Shown piece by piece: positions 11,801 through 23,329 of a stretch of DNA of 64,000 nt. The notes beneath the pieces were generated by a model that saw only the letters and a list, made by a program, of their open reading frames with translations, did no database searches and was not told where the DNA came from. This stretch comes from Schistosoma haematobium (taxonomy: Eukaryota > Platyhelminthes > Trematoda > Strigeidida > Schistosomatidae), in the NCBI RefSeq assembly GCF_000699445.3, contig NC_067198.1:21284536-21348535 (forward strand), in the 5' to 3' direction. The translations under genes and the position numbers were made by a program. Each line of letters opens with the position of its first letter. The stretch's first letter is position 1.

Positions 11801-14800
11801 ATTGTTGTTTTTTAACGTTTACATGTCTCTGTGTTCTTGTACTAAATAGCACTAACTTTTAATTCTCATGATTAGTCATCTATAACTAAATTATTTAAAA
11901 TTAATTGGAATATAGGTGAATAGTCATGTCTATGTTCAAGTGTCATGATAGATCAAATGTCGTATTGAAGAGCAAGATACTACATGAGTATAATCTCAAA
12001 AGCATTTACGATGGAGTATGATACCTATCTCGTAATGTTTTTAATTTCCTTCCCTCGGTAGAATCTTCATAGTTTCTTAGTACTTCCTATTTAAATTGTA
12101 CTGATAGTGCTTACTGAATTAATTATTCTTTATTTATTTATTTGAACACATAGATATTGGTATAAAGGGGCACCAAATACATATGGGCCACACACATCTC
12201 ATTTGATTTGTGCGAGGGCCGTGATACTGCCCGGGTGCCAAACCAAAGCAGGTGGTTTTCTTAGGGGGGCACACCCGGAGTTTTGGACCTGAAGGTCTAA
12301 TCCACAGGGCAGTGGAGCATCGTAAGGAGATGCAGTCCCGTCGTAGCCGATGTCCAACAATAGGTTCACACGCCATTTGTTCCTTCAAGATACTGGAGCC
12401 CATGTGCACCACTGGTTTTGAATCCGGGTTTTCCAACTCCCCTAGGTGGACTCTCCATGCATACCAACCCGGTTAAAACGTCCGACATTCGCTTTCCGTC
12501 CTCTCAATTTTGTAAACAACACCCCCTTCGCGAGAAGTCAGTGAATGGGAGTTACCTGTCAGTGGCTGTATACGCGTCGTCATGTGAGAGCATTTCGAGA
12601 GGGAGAGCGGACTCTCCCCATTTGAGAGTGAATTAATTCTTCAATCATAAATTAAGCTATGCCAGTTGACTAACAGTTATTTTGAATTTTGAAAGCAATA
12701 AACTTAAGTCGTTGTGAAGGGAATTAGAACGTTTCAAATAAGCAAGCTAATTTAAGTTAATAAAATTACTGGTTTACTGATCAAGTATAAGTTATGTTTT
12801 TAAAAGAGAAAGTCCTAAGTGTTTATATGTTAAGTCACGTAACAAAGATGTTCTGTAATGAGTTTGCGTAATATACCATATTTTAAAAGTTTTAGGACAA
12901 CGCAAACTTGTATTTTGTCATCTTATAAAGCTTAAGAAACTGCCTTCATAATATATCTTGATGTATTCCCATAAACTTAGAAGAGATTGATGAACCCTGT
13001 TATATAGTGCGACTATAACTATGAATATATTGATCTATTCAAAGAGTTCTAAATAGCTTATTAATCCAACTGCACTTAGTGGTTGGTCATGTTTTTATTT
13101 ATCGTTTGTACTCAAAAATAAACATTAAGAACGTTCTGGGAGATTTTTGTGATGCGTTTTTATTAATTGGAGTATCAAGTTCACTTAAGAAAAAATTAGA
13201 TCGTCAGTTGTTATATCGATGTTGGCTGCGATTTTTTTCAGTCAGCCAGTTATGCACAACGTAGAACTTAGCGCATACATTGACCGATTCACGATGTCAG
13301 ATACGGTGGCAACGATAGAACCACGTTTTAGTTTGGGAGGTATTAGTATACAGAATATATCTGCATGAGACAGATGTTCAAGCAAGTAAATAATCAACAC
13401 CTCTTCATTCTTATGTTGATTAATATTTACCGTATTAAAAAACCCTACTCATGCTTAGTCTTTTTCATAAGACTCAGATCATCAATCACATAGTAGACAT
13501 TTAAAGTTATACATATAAGTGTACTAAGTTGTTACTCATGAGTATATTAGCCAACAATTAGTTCAAAGCAGGATTAATGTACTTTGATCTAGTCAGTCAG
13601 ATAGTATCTCCTCGACACAGTAAGTATTGCTCTAAACCTGGTGAACTATATTTCGCTCGTTTGCCAGATTATGTATAACTAGGATTTCGAATCAGTTATA
13701 ACATGCAGTTTGGTTTTCAGGTTGGTTTTACTCCGTTCTGTCTTTGTAATAATTTTGTATTTTTACACAGAATGTATTTAATACTGCTGGTAGCTCAAGG
13801 CATGGACAAACAAATGTGGTCAACAGCGCTTCCTCATCTCAGTTAGGAATGCCAAATGTTTCGTCTCGTCGACAAACTACATCCAATAACGTTAGCGTCA
13901 GTTCTCCTGTTTCCTTACCTATTCAGCAGCAGGGACATGTAGCAGGAAATGTTGTTCAGCAGTTGGCATCTCGTTACCAACAACTTACAAAAGCAGCTGT
14001 TGCTGCAGTTGTTGGTGGTGGTCAAAGTCCGGTTAATCATTCTGTTGCTAATAACGCTGCCACTGCCAACTTGATGATGACTGCGGCCGCAAATCCTATG
14101 CTTGCAGCAGCGGCAGCAGTTTCGGCAACTAATCAGCAACAGCAATCGGTCGCCCAACAACAGTTAACTGCTGCAGCATTGGCACAACAAAGGCTAGCTG
14201 CAGTAGCAGCTCTAAACTTCCAGCATCAACAACCACACCACACACAACCTTCAACTGGAGCTGTAACACCTAATTCACCCATTGATCACTTAGCTCAGTT
14301 TACGCAGATGCAGACATTGTTAATGAGCAGTCTCTTGGGAAATGCAGGTATATTTTATCGCTTATGTTTATTATCTTAATCTGGATATTTTTATTTTAAT
14401 CTCTGTCCTTAATGCAAATTGTCTTGTTTTTCGTGTGACTTGGGTAATTACGAATAACATTTCCAAACGACTTTTATTGCGGACTCTGTCTCAGCAACAA
14501 TAAGTTAGCCACGTTTTTCTGTCTATCAATTGCTCTGATCTTACTTGTGAAAGGTCTGTAGATTCGATTTATCTCATAAGTTCTATGGGGGTTTGAGCGT
14601 CCTTTCCAAAGTACAAATTTAACTTGGGTCTGATTGCAACTGTTCTTCATAGTATTGGGTGTAGTCTTTCTATCAAGATATACTCTTCAATTTGTGGTCG
14701 AAGGACACAAATTCCGCATGTTCGAACTCTGCTTTCGTTCGAAAAACCGGATAGTAACTCTGTTCTTTACACCAATAACTGACTACATAAACATTTACCT

Positions 14801-15722
14801 GTTCAACCATTCGACCTTGCAAAGTGTTGCCTCTGGTCTCCCTGTACCCAGCTGCAGATTACGCTAAGATTGTCTTATATCAGACAACGGAATTCCAAGT
14901 ATCTATGCTATCCATCCTTCAAAATCCACTTTTCAAGATTTAGTTGTGAATTCTCTAGGTTTCTATAATTGGCATACAATTGATCTTAACAACAGAAAAT
15001 AAACTTCCTAACTACATTCAACTATACAGTAATTCATATCATAGTTGAGTGGATGAGATTGCAAAATCTTGGAGGAATCGGGATACATGATGTTTGTTCA
15101 TAGTCTCCGCCTGCACTGTCACTAAGTGCAGTCCTAGCAAAATGAACGAAAGAGTGAATAATGTTTTCTAAATTTCAGCTCAAACAGGCAAATAAAACTT
15201 TCTACTTCAACTGTCTCTTTTTCAACCATTTATTTTTAACGTCTACTATAGAATTCTAAGTACTTTAAATATGCAAACAGAATTACATGTAACACTAATC
15301 TAATTACTGATAGATTTTGTTATTTCGGACTGTGCTTTTTGAAGATGCGTCATTGTTTTTGGTGTTAATTTGTGTCAAAGAATTCTAATACTTTGATAAG
15401 TGGTGATAAAAGCTGACTGATATTCATTTTTATCTTTTTCAACAATAATTCAGCTGCTGCTACTGGGGCGCAAGCAACAGCTAATACTAGACAACAACAA
15501 CAACAGCAAATATTGCAGCATGCACTTTTACAGTACACCTACTTACTACAACAGCAACAAGCTGCTGCAGCTGCACAAGCTCAACAACAACAAAATCAGC
15601 AAGTTAATGCTGCCGCATTGCAACAGCTAATGAGCGGTGCTGCAGCTAATCCGGCAGCGTGTATGACCTTGTTACAAAATTTGTGGGCACTAAATGCTGC
15701 GTCAAACGGTGTTAAAAAGTAG
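5895..15722 (+). CDS. GATAD2: p66/GATAD2 subunit of the NuRD chromatin-remodelling complex (7 exons)
   Basis: Exons: 5895-6026, 6058-6343, 6376-6444, 6481-6749, 10442-10873, 13771-14347 and 15454-15722 (TAG stop). All introns are GT-AG and phases match, giving 2034 nt, 677 aa; human GATAD2A/B are about 590-630 aa. Residues about 80-112 (LENELRNEESALVLLQQLR) match p66 CR1, the helix that pairs with MBD2/3 in NuRD; it is preceded by the acidic DDVIMLSEDED. Residues about 229-252 carry NEF...GLEEIV, a p66 signature. A GATA-type finger has C274, C277, C297 and C300 around TDFTPVWK, followed by the helical stretch typical of p66. Exons 6-7 encode a Gln/Ala/Asn-rich, probably disordered tail. The ATG at 5895 is the first in the exon beginning at 5857. 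The frame stays open upstream, so an additional 5' coding exon is possible. In the nucleus p66 helps join the deacetylase and Mi-2 modules of NuRD; this is family knowledge. Confidence 0.9.
6027..6480 (+). other. Three consecutive micro-introns of the p66 gene
   Basis: Introns at 6027-6056/6057, 6344-6375 and 6445-6480 are only about 31, 32 and 36 bp. Each starts with GTAAGT or GTACGT and ends in TTCTGCAG, TCACTTAG or CTCATTAG. Frames on both sides agree and join into the conserved p66 N-terminus. Very short introns at the 5' end of genes are a known schistosome trait. Confidence 0.85.
8041..10055 (+). mobile_element. Degenerate RTE-like non-LTR retrotransposon in p66 intron 4
   Basis: Translated pieces in shifting frames show an APE endonuclease: GDLNAQVG from about 8623, then an IDHIS-like stretch and LDSDHALV near 8840-8940. 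A reverse-transcriptase N-terminal part follows, with GCIDYIFTLRQMLEHRHTY and VVFLDISAAFDSLD at 9900-10020. Many stops and frameshifts make it a relic, and it ends abruptly within RT near 10055. The 5' side begins near 8041, where GATGAGTTTTAC matches the EN region of the element at 38.2-41.1 kb (about 39265). The element is interrupted by the retroposon at 8080-8583. It lies in the same orientation as the host gene. Confidence 0.75.
8080..8583 (+). mobile_element. 504-bp SINE-like retroposon, copy 1
   Basis: This block is nearly identical to the reverse complement of 12125-12628 and shares its 3' part with 58339-58460. It ends in an AT-rich tail (GTTCAAATAATAATAAT) and is flanked by an imperfect 8-bp target duplication, TTCTTCAG (8072-8079) and TTCTACAG (8584-8591). 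RTE endonuclease coding sequence continues on both sides, so it inserted into that relic. Open frames of 75-110 codons on both strands are conserved between copies, but that simply reflects high identity; I see no known protein. No clear pol III box A/B was recognised, and its autonomous partner is unknown. Confidence 0.8.
12125..12628 (-). mobile_element. 504-bp SINE-like retroposon, copy 2 (inverted)
   Basis: This is the second full-length copy, on the - strand in p66 intron 5. It is bounded by a perfect 10-bp target duplication, TGAATTAATT at 12115-12124 and 12629-12638. The 3' end (left side on the + strand) is an (ATAA)n-type tail. The first about 35 bp differ from copy 1, and the remainder is nearly identical. 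High identity and an intact duplication suggest a fairly recent insertion. With copy 1 it forms a long inverted repeat around the GATA-finger exon. Confidence 0.88.
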
Positions 15723-17049
15723 TGTTTTGATATCGTAACTTTATTCCTAATTTAATGACTTCACTGTTTTGTGTGTCGATTTGCTATTGATATCTCTATA
15801 TTTCTATTATTTGATTAGCTCATGTTTCAGTTTGCTGTGCCTTAGTGACTACAACGCGTACAGCGTACTTTAACACAAATCAATCGTTTATTCTAGGCTG
15901 TTGTTAAATTTTTTTACATCATCCACCGACTAGTTTACTACGTATACCCAAATTCTGGTTCTTTAAAACCACTTGTCATTTCCTTTTTCTACATTGTACA
16001 TATCTTCATAAATTCGTCGTATTGTTTCAGTTTCATTTGCTTTATTAATGATATTTTTCTGATTTTTCAGTGAACATATCGTCTTGCAAATTGTCACTTA
16101 CAGTTGTTTTCATCCTATCTGGTCATGGGTTTAGTTTACAACACTCCCTGGCTTATTTTTGGTTTTGAGCATTGTGAGGAAGTAATAGATAAGTTCGGTC
16201 TGCTTAACGGTGTAGGGTCTTTCCAACATGCCTGCAAACTCCAATGTTGGTGGTAATATAGTACTTCAGGTACATTTAAAGTCTTCTAGTTGTCTCTTCT
16301 ACATTAGGTGGTGTTAAGGCAGAATGTTATTTAGAATTTTACGTTTTCATTGCTGTCAAATAGGTGAAAGGTTGTTGTTTGCTAATTTCCTCTATATCTG
16401 ACTCCAATAAATGATATCCCGTTAACTGAGTATTTTAGGTAGGCTAAATCTAGTAGAATTACAGATTTACTCGAGATTATTCAGAAGCCTGAACACCAGT
16501 TGTAGAGATATTTTTATTGTTAAAGATAAATAAAATTCACAAGCGTACAGCGAGCAAGCACACTGTGAAACCAAGAGTGTGTGTGTGTGTTAAAAATCCA
16601 TATATATTTTTGAGTGTCAATCAAGTGTGGATAAATTATTGATTATCTGTATGTTACAACCAATAGGAGAATATATTAAGGTTGATGTGCAGACACGCGC
16701 TCAATCATACACACACAGAAATTAATATAGCGAATTAAGTGTCTGAATTACAGTGAGTAGACAAATGATACAATAGTTGAATGGGCTTACTACAGGTAGT
16801 GTGAAGATATGTGTGTCTTGTGATCTACGTCGAGGCACCTTAGCTTCTTAAATTACATGGCTGCTCGTTGCTCCACTCGTTTTTGCGCACAGTATCCTAA
16901 CGTGAATGTGATCCCACGTGTTTTTTTCGGCGCTGGACTCGAACAGCATTTTGGAATTCGTTAATGGTCAATTTAGGATGAGCCATTATAATTGTCAGAA
17001 ACACGAAGTTCAGCGAAGCGATCTCTTCGATGATTTTATTATAATACTA

Positions 17050-17095
<46 letters not shown>

Positions 17096-17900
17096 CAATA
17101 AAAATTTGAAATTATTAGTTTCAAGAAAATATGAACAAGGAATAAACATGATAGGTTGTTGTTCCGGAAATATTTTTACCACTCAATAATCTTTTCATCA
17201 CGTGATCTGAAATTCATAAACAATTTTAAGTCTCACCGTTGTGTCTGAATTTTTCAACAACCATTTTTTTTTCAGACCGTTAAGATTTACTAGTCGGTTT
17301 AAGTAACATTTTCAATACTGGTATCTTCGGTTTGTTCTTTGAACTCGATGCAGTTTGTAGTCGTATAGTTACGCATTATCTTTGTTTGATTTCTTGTTTG
17401 TTTGAAAATAAGCATTCCCAGTTTTCGTAAATTTGCTGACATCACTACTTATGCCAATTGCCTCGTTTTGGAAACCATTTTAAAATGAGTATGGAGTTAC
17501 TGACTATGTGTTATGTATATCCTTGTTTTGCTTCCGTCAAGATAATTAAAAAAATAGTGCAATATGTTGTAGATGTTAATTATATTCCTAGTACCAAACA
17601 ATAAATCCACAAAAGCAGTCGACCGTAGCGTTTTGCTAACATTCAGATTGTGTGTGTGGTAGCTGGGTAGTGATGCTTTAGATTTGAGTAGATCTAGATG
17701 ATGACTTACTAGGAGTTTACCTAATATGAACTCTGATCTCCCTGTCAAGCATGTCATCCGCTGAGGGAACTAGCAAAATATTGCTATTCTAGAAATTGTA
17801 ACCGGACTGAGCATTATTTTATTGCATTTCGGTTCTATTAATTTAGTTTTCCGCTTTTTCTGGTCATCATTTTCTCTTGTCCTGGATATTTTTCAGTCTA
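15723..17900. other. 3' flank of the p66 gene
   Basis: No gene is supported here. The 3' UTR of p66 presumably starts at 15723. AATAAA hexamers occur at 16406-16411 and 16529-16534 and are candidate poly(A) signals. GT-rich low complexity is seen near 16575-16595 and a TA tract at 17054-17093. An 86-codon frame at 17497-17757 (-) is unrecognised. Confidence 0.4.
17054..17093. repeat. (TA)n microsatellite
   Basis: Uninterrupted TA dinucleotides for about 40 bp. Confidence 0.95.
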
Positions 17901-17929
17901 TTTTATGATGAGTGGACCGTTCATATCAA

Positions 17930-20600
17930 AAGTGGCATGCAGTACGATGAGTACAAAGGATGTTTGCACGAATCTAAAGCCTACTGCTTTTGGATGGTTT
18001 AGTAAAAATAGCTACGCGTGGTTGTGTCAGCAGTGCTGATCGGGTGCAGCTTGCTGTCCGAAGCTATTGCAGTGGTGAATGCTGCTAAGAGGAGTATTAA
18101 CAATCGTAATTGATAAGCATCAGACAGTACTCGCTCGGTCGATTTACAAATTGATGTGAAGTTACTTCAGATAAGCTCAGAATTGGTTGACCTATATGGG
18201 TCAAATGAGGAAAAACCGACTTCAAAGAGGTCTATCAGAAATAAAAGCTCAAGAAAAGAATTTTTCTGTTCCCCGTCCTCCAATTGTCAACCAGCAAGAA
18301 ACGCCTAGAAAACCTGGTCATAAGGCTAGGTCTGTTCCTAGCAGGAAAAACAAAAACCTGATCATCCAAGTCTACGACGATCATCCGAGATCTCATAGTG
18401 TGTGTGGCACGACTGTGGTTGCTACTACAACGAAAGTTGATGAGTGGGTACAGATCGATAGTAGGAAACAACATAATGTTACTAAATGAAAATCAGAGAT
18501 TGGTCGTAACTACAGGTTAGTTATCTTTCATCGAGTCAAGTAGAGTGTCATCTCAGAACCTAGAACTCGTTCGGGTCATGATGTTGAGTTGATAAAATCT
18601 ACTAATTCGGCTAATGCCTCAGGGTATTTTTCGAGTCATCATGCTAAAGGTTTATGAAGTAGGTATCCAAATTAATCAATCCCGGCTGCTAAATGTACTA
18701 TTTAAGTCTACCAACGAAAGGAACTTAATATTGCAAAATGGACATAAACTGAAGGGATCAGGAGCTTTGTCCTCAAAGACTTGCCGCTCGTGGGAAGTAT
18801 AGAAAGAATAGAAACCGAAAAAGAACGAGAACTTAAATGTTGGTGAAAAGAATCAAAAGATTCGGGTAGTGAGTCCCCGACAGAGAATGATGCTGATGCC
18901 ACTCTGGATGCAGCACGAAGTCACTTAAATGGGCTTCGGATCTGTTTCACAGTTGCCCGTAGTTTGCTCAATAAGCGGTTAGAAGTTGGTGTGCCGATAG
19001 ACTCTCCCAAGCAGGATATAACTGCAGTCATAAAAACTTGACTGGCTAAGTGCATAGAGGGTGGGGAGCTTGATTTTAAAAGTCTAACAGTATGAATCGA
19101 GATAAGTAAAGGAGGAGAAGTAGATCTGTTCGTCAGGAATACGGTCCCATTTGTGATTATTGATAAGACATCCTATGAGTTAGTTAGTTACCGCTTGGAA
19201 TGCAGGGAGCAATAGCTTCTGGTTGTTATGGTCAGCCGCACTCCAAGCTATGAGGTGAATGAAGTCTTTCTAGACAGTTTCGATACTTGTTCAAAAAGTG
19301 GCAGATGTTTGACCCTACGAGACATCAATACACCTGCGGTCGACTGGGAAGATCTGAGGACTGATGAGGTTATCACATGCCGTAGTGTAACATATGAATG
19401 AATCAACTGGGTGCATCACGGACTCCGAATAATCCCTACTAGATCTCACATTGACCCATTATGTGGATGACATCACAAACCTCTATTATATGCTGTGTAT
19501 TTACAAACGAAGAATTCTTAATTGACAACCTCTCAATTCTGACTCCCTTAGGAAAAAACGACCACGCCGTCATAGCTTTTAGTTTTATCAGCAAGACTGA
19601 GCTAAGACATCTCACCAACGACAGGCGCTCAACTTTCAAATGGTTGGATGTGTCAGCTTTACAGGACAATCCACGACAGTTGGATTGGGAATTTCACACT
19701 CAACCTTATGTGGATGCTCATTGGGATTTCTTGCTGCAAATGGCCCCAAAAATCTCCACTCAACCTACAGTCATCAAGAACCGCACTCTTCGTTTGCTGA
19801 GTCATAAAAGACACTGTAGGGCGGAATACAAACGATTTGATAAGAACGGTGCGTACAGGCAGTGCAAAAGTATGGGGAACATATTCACAAAGGCGATAAG
19901 AGAATACAGGCTTCAGTACCAGATATAACATGTCGGTAAGTTTGTCTCTAATCCGAAAAGTTTATTCCGTTATGCAAACACTCTTCGACAGGCCAAAACT
20001 GGAGTTTCCCAACTGCTAGGTCCTAATGGCCCCAACGGTAACGACGGTGACGCTACTAACCTTCTGGCTAAACGGTACTCTCGGATATTCCAACCGCCAC
20101 ATATTAGTTATGCTGATGAAAGCTTCATCTGCAACTGCACAGGACTTTCCGAAGTGAACCTGAGCGTTAACTTGATGTACCGGAAACTGCAGCACCTAAG
20201 AAAAGACACTACTCCTGATCTGGATATGGTTCATTCTGTTATACTGATTGAAGCAGATTCAATCATGGCAACACCGCTGAGCATGATGTTCTCACACTCA
20301 CTAAGCCGAGGCACACTACCAAAAATTTGGAAGCTGGATCACATCACACCAATTTTCAAAGGAGGTCGACGCAGCGAACCTTCAAGCTACTGACTAGTGG
20401 CTCTCCTCTCTATACCTTCAAAAATGATGGAATCCCTGATATGAGACGGTATCCTCAAACGTCTTTTCACTCCAACAGCATGGTTTCAGGAAGGGTCATT
20501 CTTGTATAACCAACCTGCTGACTGCGGTGGACAGATGGATAACCATCCTTGGTCTCAAGGGGAAGCTTGACGTCACTTACCTTGGCCATTTTAATTGCGC
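17930..20600 (+). mobile_element. Degenerate CR1-clade (SR1-like) retrotransposon, 5' and middle part
   Basis: Translation in drifting frames gives an ORF1-like segment around 18660-18850 (FKSTNERNLILQNGHKLKGS). An endonuclease-like region follows near 18950-19600, including ARSLLNKRLE. A linker with FVSNPKSLFRYANTLRQ lies near 19940. The start of the RT contains ATPLSMMFSHSLSRGTLPKIW and HITPIFKGG (20270-20370), then PVALLSIPSKMMESL and HGFRKGHSCITNLLTAVDRW (20395-20540). Numerous stops and frameshifts show it is dead. The match stops near 20600, before the catalytic YADD region. Assignment to CR1 rests on these motif strings. Confidence 0.72.
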
Positions 20601-22975
20601 AGGATACGTCATTTGGAAAAGACCCCGGCCACGAGAAACGTGAAACCTGGTCCATTTGTGGATCGATCCGAGCCACCACATAGCACCAGTACCGTGAGGT
20701 CAATTTAAAGTTAATGCCGAATTATTGGATTCGACATTATCGGTGATAGTAGAAATGATTCATTTCGCATGAATGATAAGATTCTTGAAGACTTAATGAA
20801 TCGAATGTTTACAAGGAGTTTTACGCTCGAAATGTAAATGATATTGCAATCAGTTCTGATTCGTGTTACACATCTCCAAATATTGTTCACGGTAGTTGCG
20901 AGGACCTTAATTGAAAACAATGTGGATCTACCAATGTCAAATAAGTTAAATTGATTTTATGGTTGGATCATCTCTATCTTTCAATTATCCTCAAACTTAG
21001 CACCAAGGAGCTGTCTTTTCTGGGTTACATAATAAATATCCCAGTGACTCCATTCGATAAAGATTCTCTCCCACTCTGTCTAAGTAACCTTTATCTAACA
21101 CTCTATACCTAACTCCGAGATTGCTCATTCAGTTGTTTGAACATTCGCAGGCATTACATTCAGACATCTATGACAATTTATTAGCAAGCTAAACATAATC
21201 ATTCTCCTTAAAAGCCGCTTTCCAGAGCTATAAAGTATGACAAAACAGATCCTCAGGGTATGATGGCAACAAATGACGCAAGTTGACGAAAGCTAATAGA
21301 ACTTTCTGATCCCATATCGGGGCTTCATTACGCGCCAACAGACAAGGGTGGATGAAGATTAGGAGCTAAATGTTATGCCAGAAATCTCAAACTCTGAGAT
21401 GAGTGGATTGTGAGTACTTTTCAGATTTACAACTTCAGATCAAAATATATCAATACCGAGTAAATTACACTATGTACTGGATAATATATTGATCTAACAA
21501 AATATTGTTCCTTATTTCAATCACAGAAACAAATTTACTACGACACTTCATTATCAGGGATTACCGAAGTCCAGTAACAGGATGGCAACCGAAACGAAAG
21601 GATTTACCGAAGGGATCAAGGTCAAAGTAGCATAAGAACCAAGGTTTAAAGTTGATTAAGACGAGTTTATGAACATCATTAAAGTAGATCTATCGTCTAC
21701 AACGGTGGCTTATGGTATTTTAAATACTTTAAGTCTCGTCTGCGACAAAGTGCCTAACAACATGGCGAATGTTTTAAATAGTATACGTGGCATTCAAAAT
21801 ACAATGTACCTGGTAATACAATAGACCTACGACGGAGAGAAGGAGGTATCGCATTCCAGACGAGTTCATTCTAAAAGATGATTACGGATAAAGAATTCTC
21901 TATAGTGATCTGAAGATCTGTGCAACGCGGTGTACACGAATGTCACCTAATGAATATTTAAATACGAATGTGTAAATATTGCGAATAGGCAATAACTGCT
22001 TGGCAAAATATAAAGAGTCATACTAATCCACGAATAACGATAATCTTTCCTAGCATTAAGGAAATCAAATATCTCTCTCTCTATATATATAATTTAAAAA
22101 AAGACCAAACCGAATCAATTAACAAAACGGTCACCCAATCCAAAAATAGAAATATTAATAAAAACAGGGGTGAAACAGCATTCATGAGATTATCGTTATC
22201 CAAGGGTTGGCAATACTTCAGGAGTTTTGGACACTATAGAGATAATATTTTTAAATGTACCAAAAGAGAGACAACATATGTGTAGATAAAGTTAACAACA
22301 AAAGAGACGATTCGCATCATGACAGAACATAAGGATGGTCTAAGGGGAAGACATAGACAGAGGGACTCTATCACGTATTCTTATAGGTACATCGTGTGTG
22401 TAGTGTCAGTCATTATTTCAAGCCCATAACATATCTTGTTCTAGTTTTTGGACAAACCATTCTGTTCATCCTACTTGAGTCATATTTTGACCTTGTCAAT
22501 TATTCACTATCACTCTTGACTGTTTTTTATATGAGCGTATATGTGTGTACACTTCATATCCCATGTCTGTAGTTTATTTTGTCTGCTTATAAATATTGAG
22601 TAACGCCTGGCTAAAAATAAGTTGGCTTACCAGCCATCTCCCCTGCACGTCATTTCGCTTTGTTCTATCGAATTCACTTTACATACAAAATATATGTATT
22701 CAAAGGCCATTCTCGTTAATTGACTTATCTAAATTCCGTTATTCACTAACGTGATTTAAGTCGATAATTGTATACGAGAATAGGTGATAACGAACATTCG
22801 TACTATCTAAATGGAGTCAGATCCACGGGCCACTAAATGTGTCATTATTACGTCTTTCAGGGTGTACAAAGGCTAAAGTGTTAGTTTTCGTACTTACCTT
22901 AGTCTTAAAACGTTTTAACTCATGAAATATAATTTTAGCACAGAAAGAAATGGTGATATACTTGACGGATATGTG
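20600..22975. other. Interspersed sequence without recognised feature
   Basis: No gene or repeat family was recognised. The stretch is AT-rich with a short CT/TA run near 22070-22092. It may hold decayed repeat. Confidence 0.3.
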
Positions 22976-22982
22976 GTGACAT

Positions 22983-23322
22983 TGGGCCCTAACTACACAA
23001 TCATCAAAGCTGAACGCGAGACAACTGGGAAAATACATATTCAACATCGGATGACATAGCTCGGCCTTGCAGGCGTGTTCATTATTGAGTGTTAACATAT
23101 ACCTTTTATTCATAGTAAATATATTGTTCTATCTCCAGCCTGAATGTGTTCTCCATCATATATTGATGACTGTTACGACACGATGAGTTGGTGTAGATAA
23201 TAATGTGACTTATAGATTAGGCAGTTACATCATGAAAAATCCACAATTTTATGATTAGATTTATTATTATAGCAGTACTAATAACGAAGTAGACTATAAT
23301 TCTACAGATATAACCTCCATAT
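22983..23322. repeat. Unclassified interspersed repeat X, copy 1
   Basis: This stretch aligns by eye, in the same orientation, with 26215-26620. Shared blocks are CACAATC.TCAAAGCTGA near the left end, CATATTCAACA, GTGTTCTCCA, TAGATT.GG.AG.TACATCATGA and ATAATTCTACA at the right end. No protein, terminal inverted repeat or tail was identified. Confidence 0.7.
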
Positions 23323-23329
23323 TTTCGAG

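Noticed and set aside
17030..17109. IYIYIY-type peptides, also at 57535-57754
   Set aside because: Direct translation of TA microsatellites.
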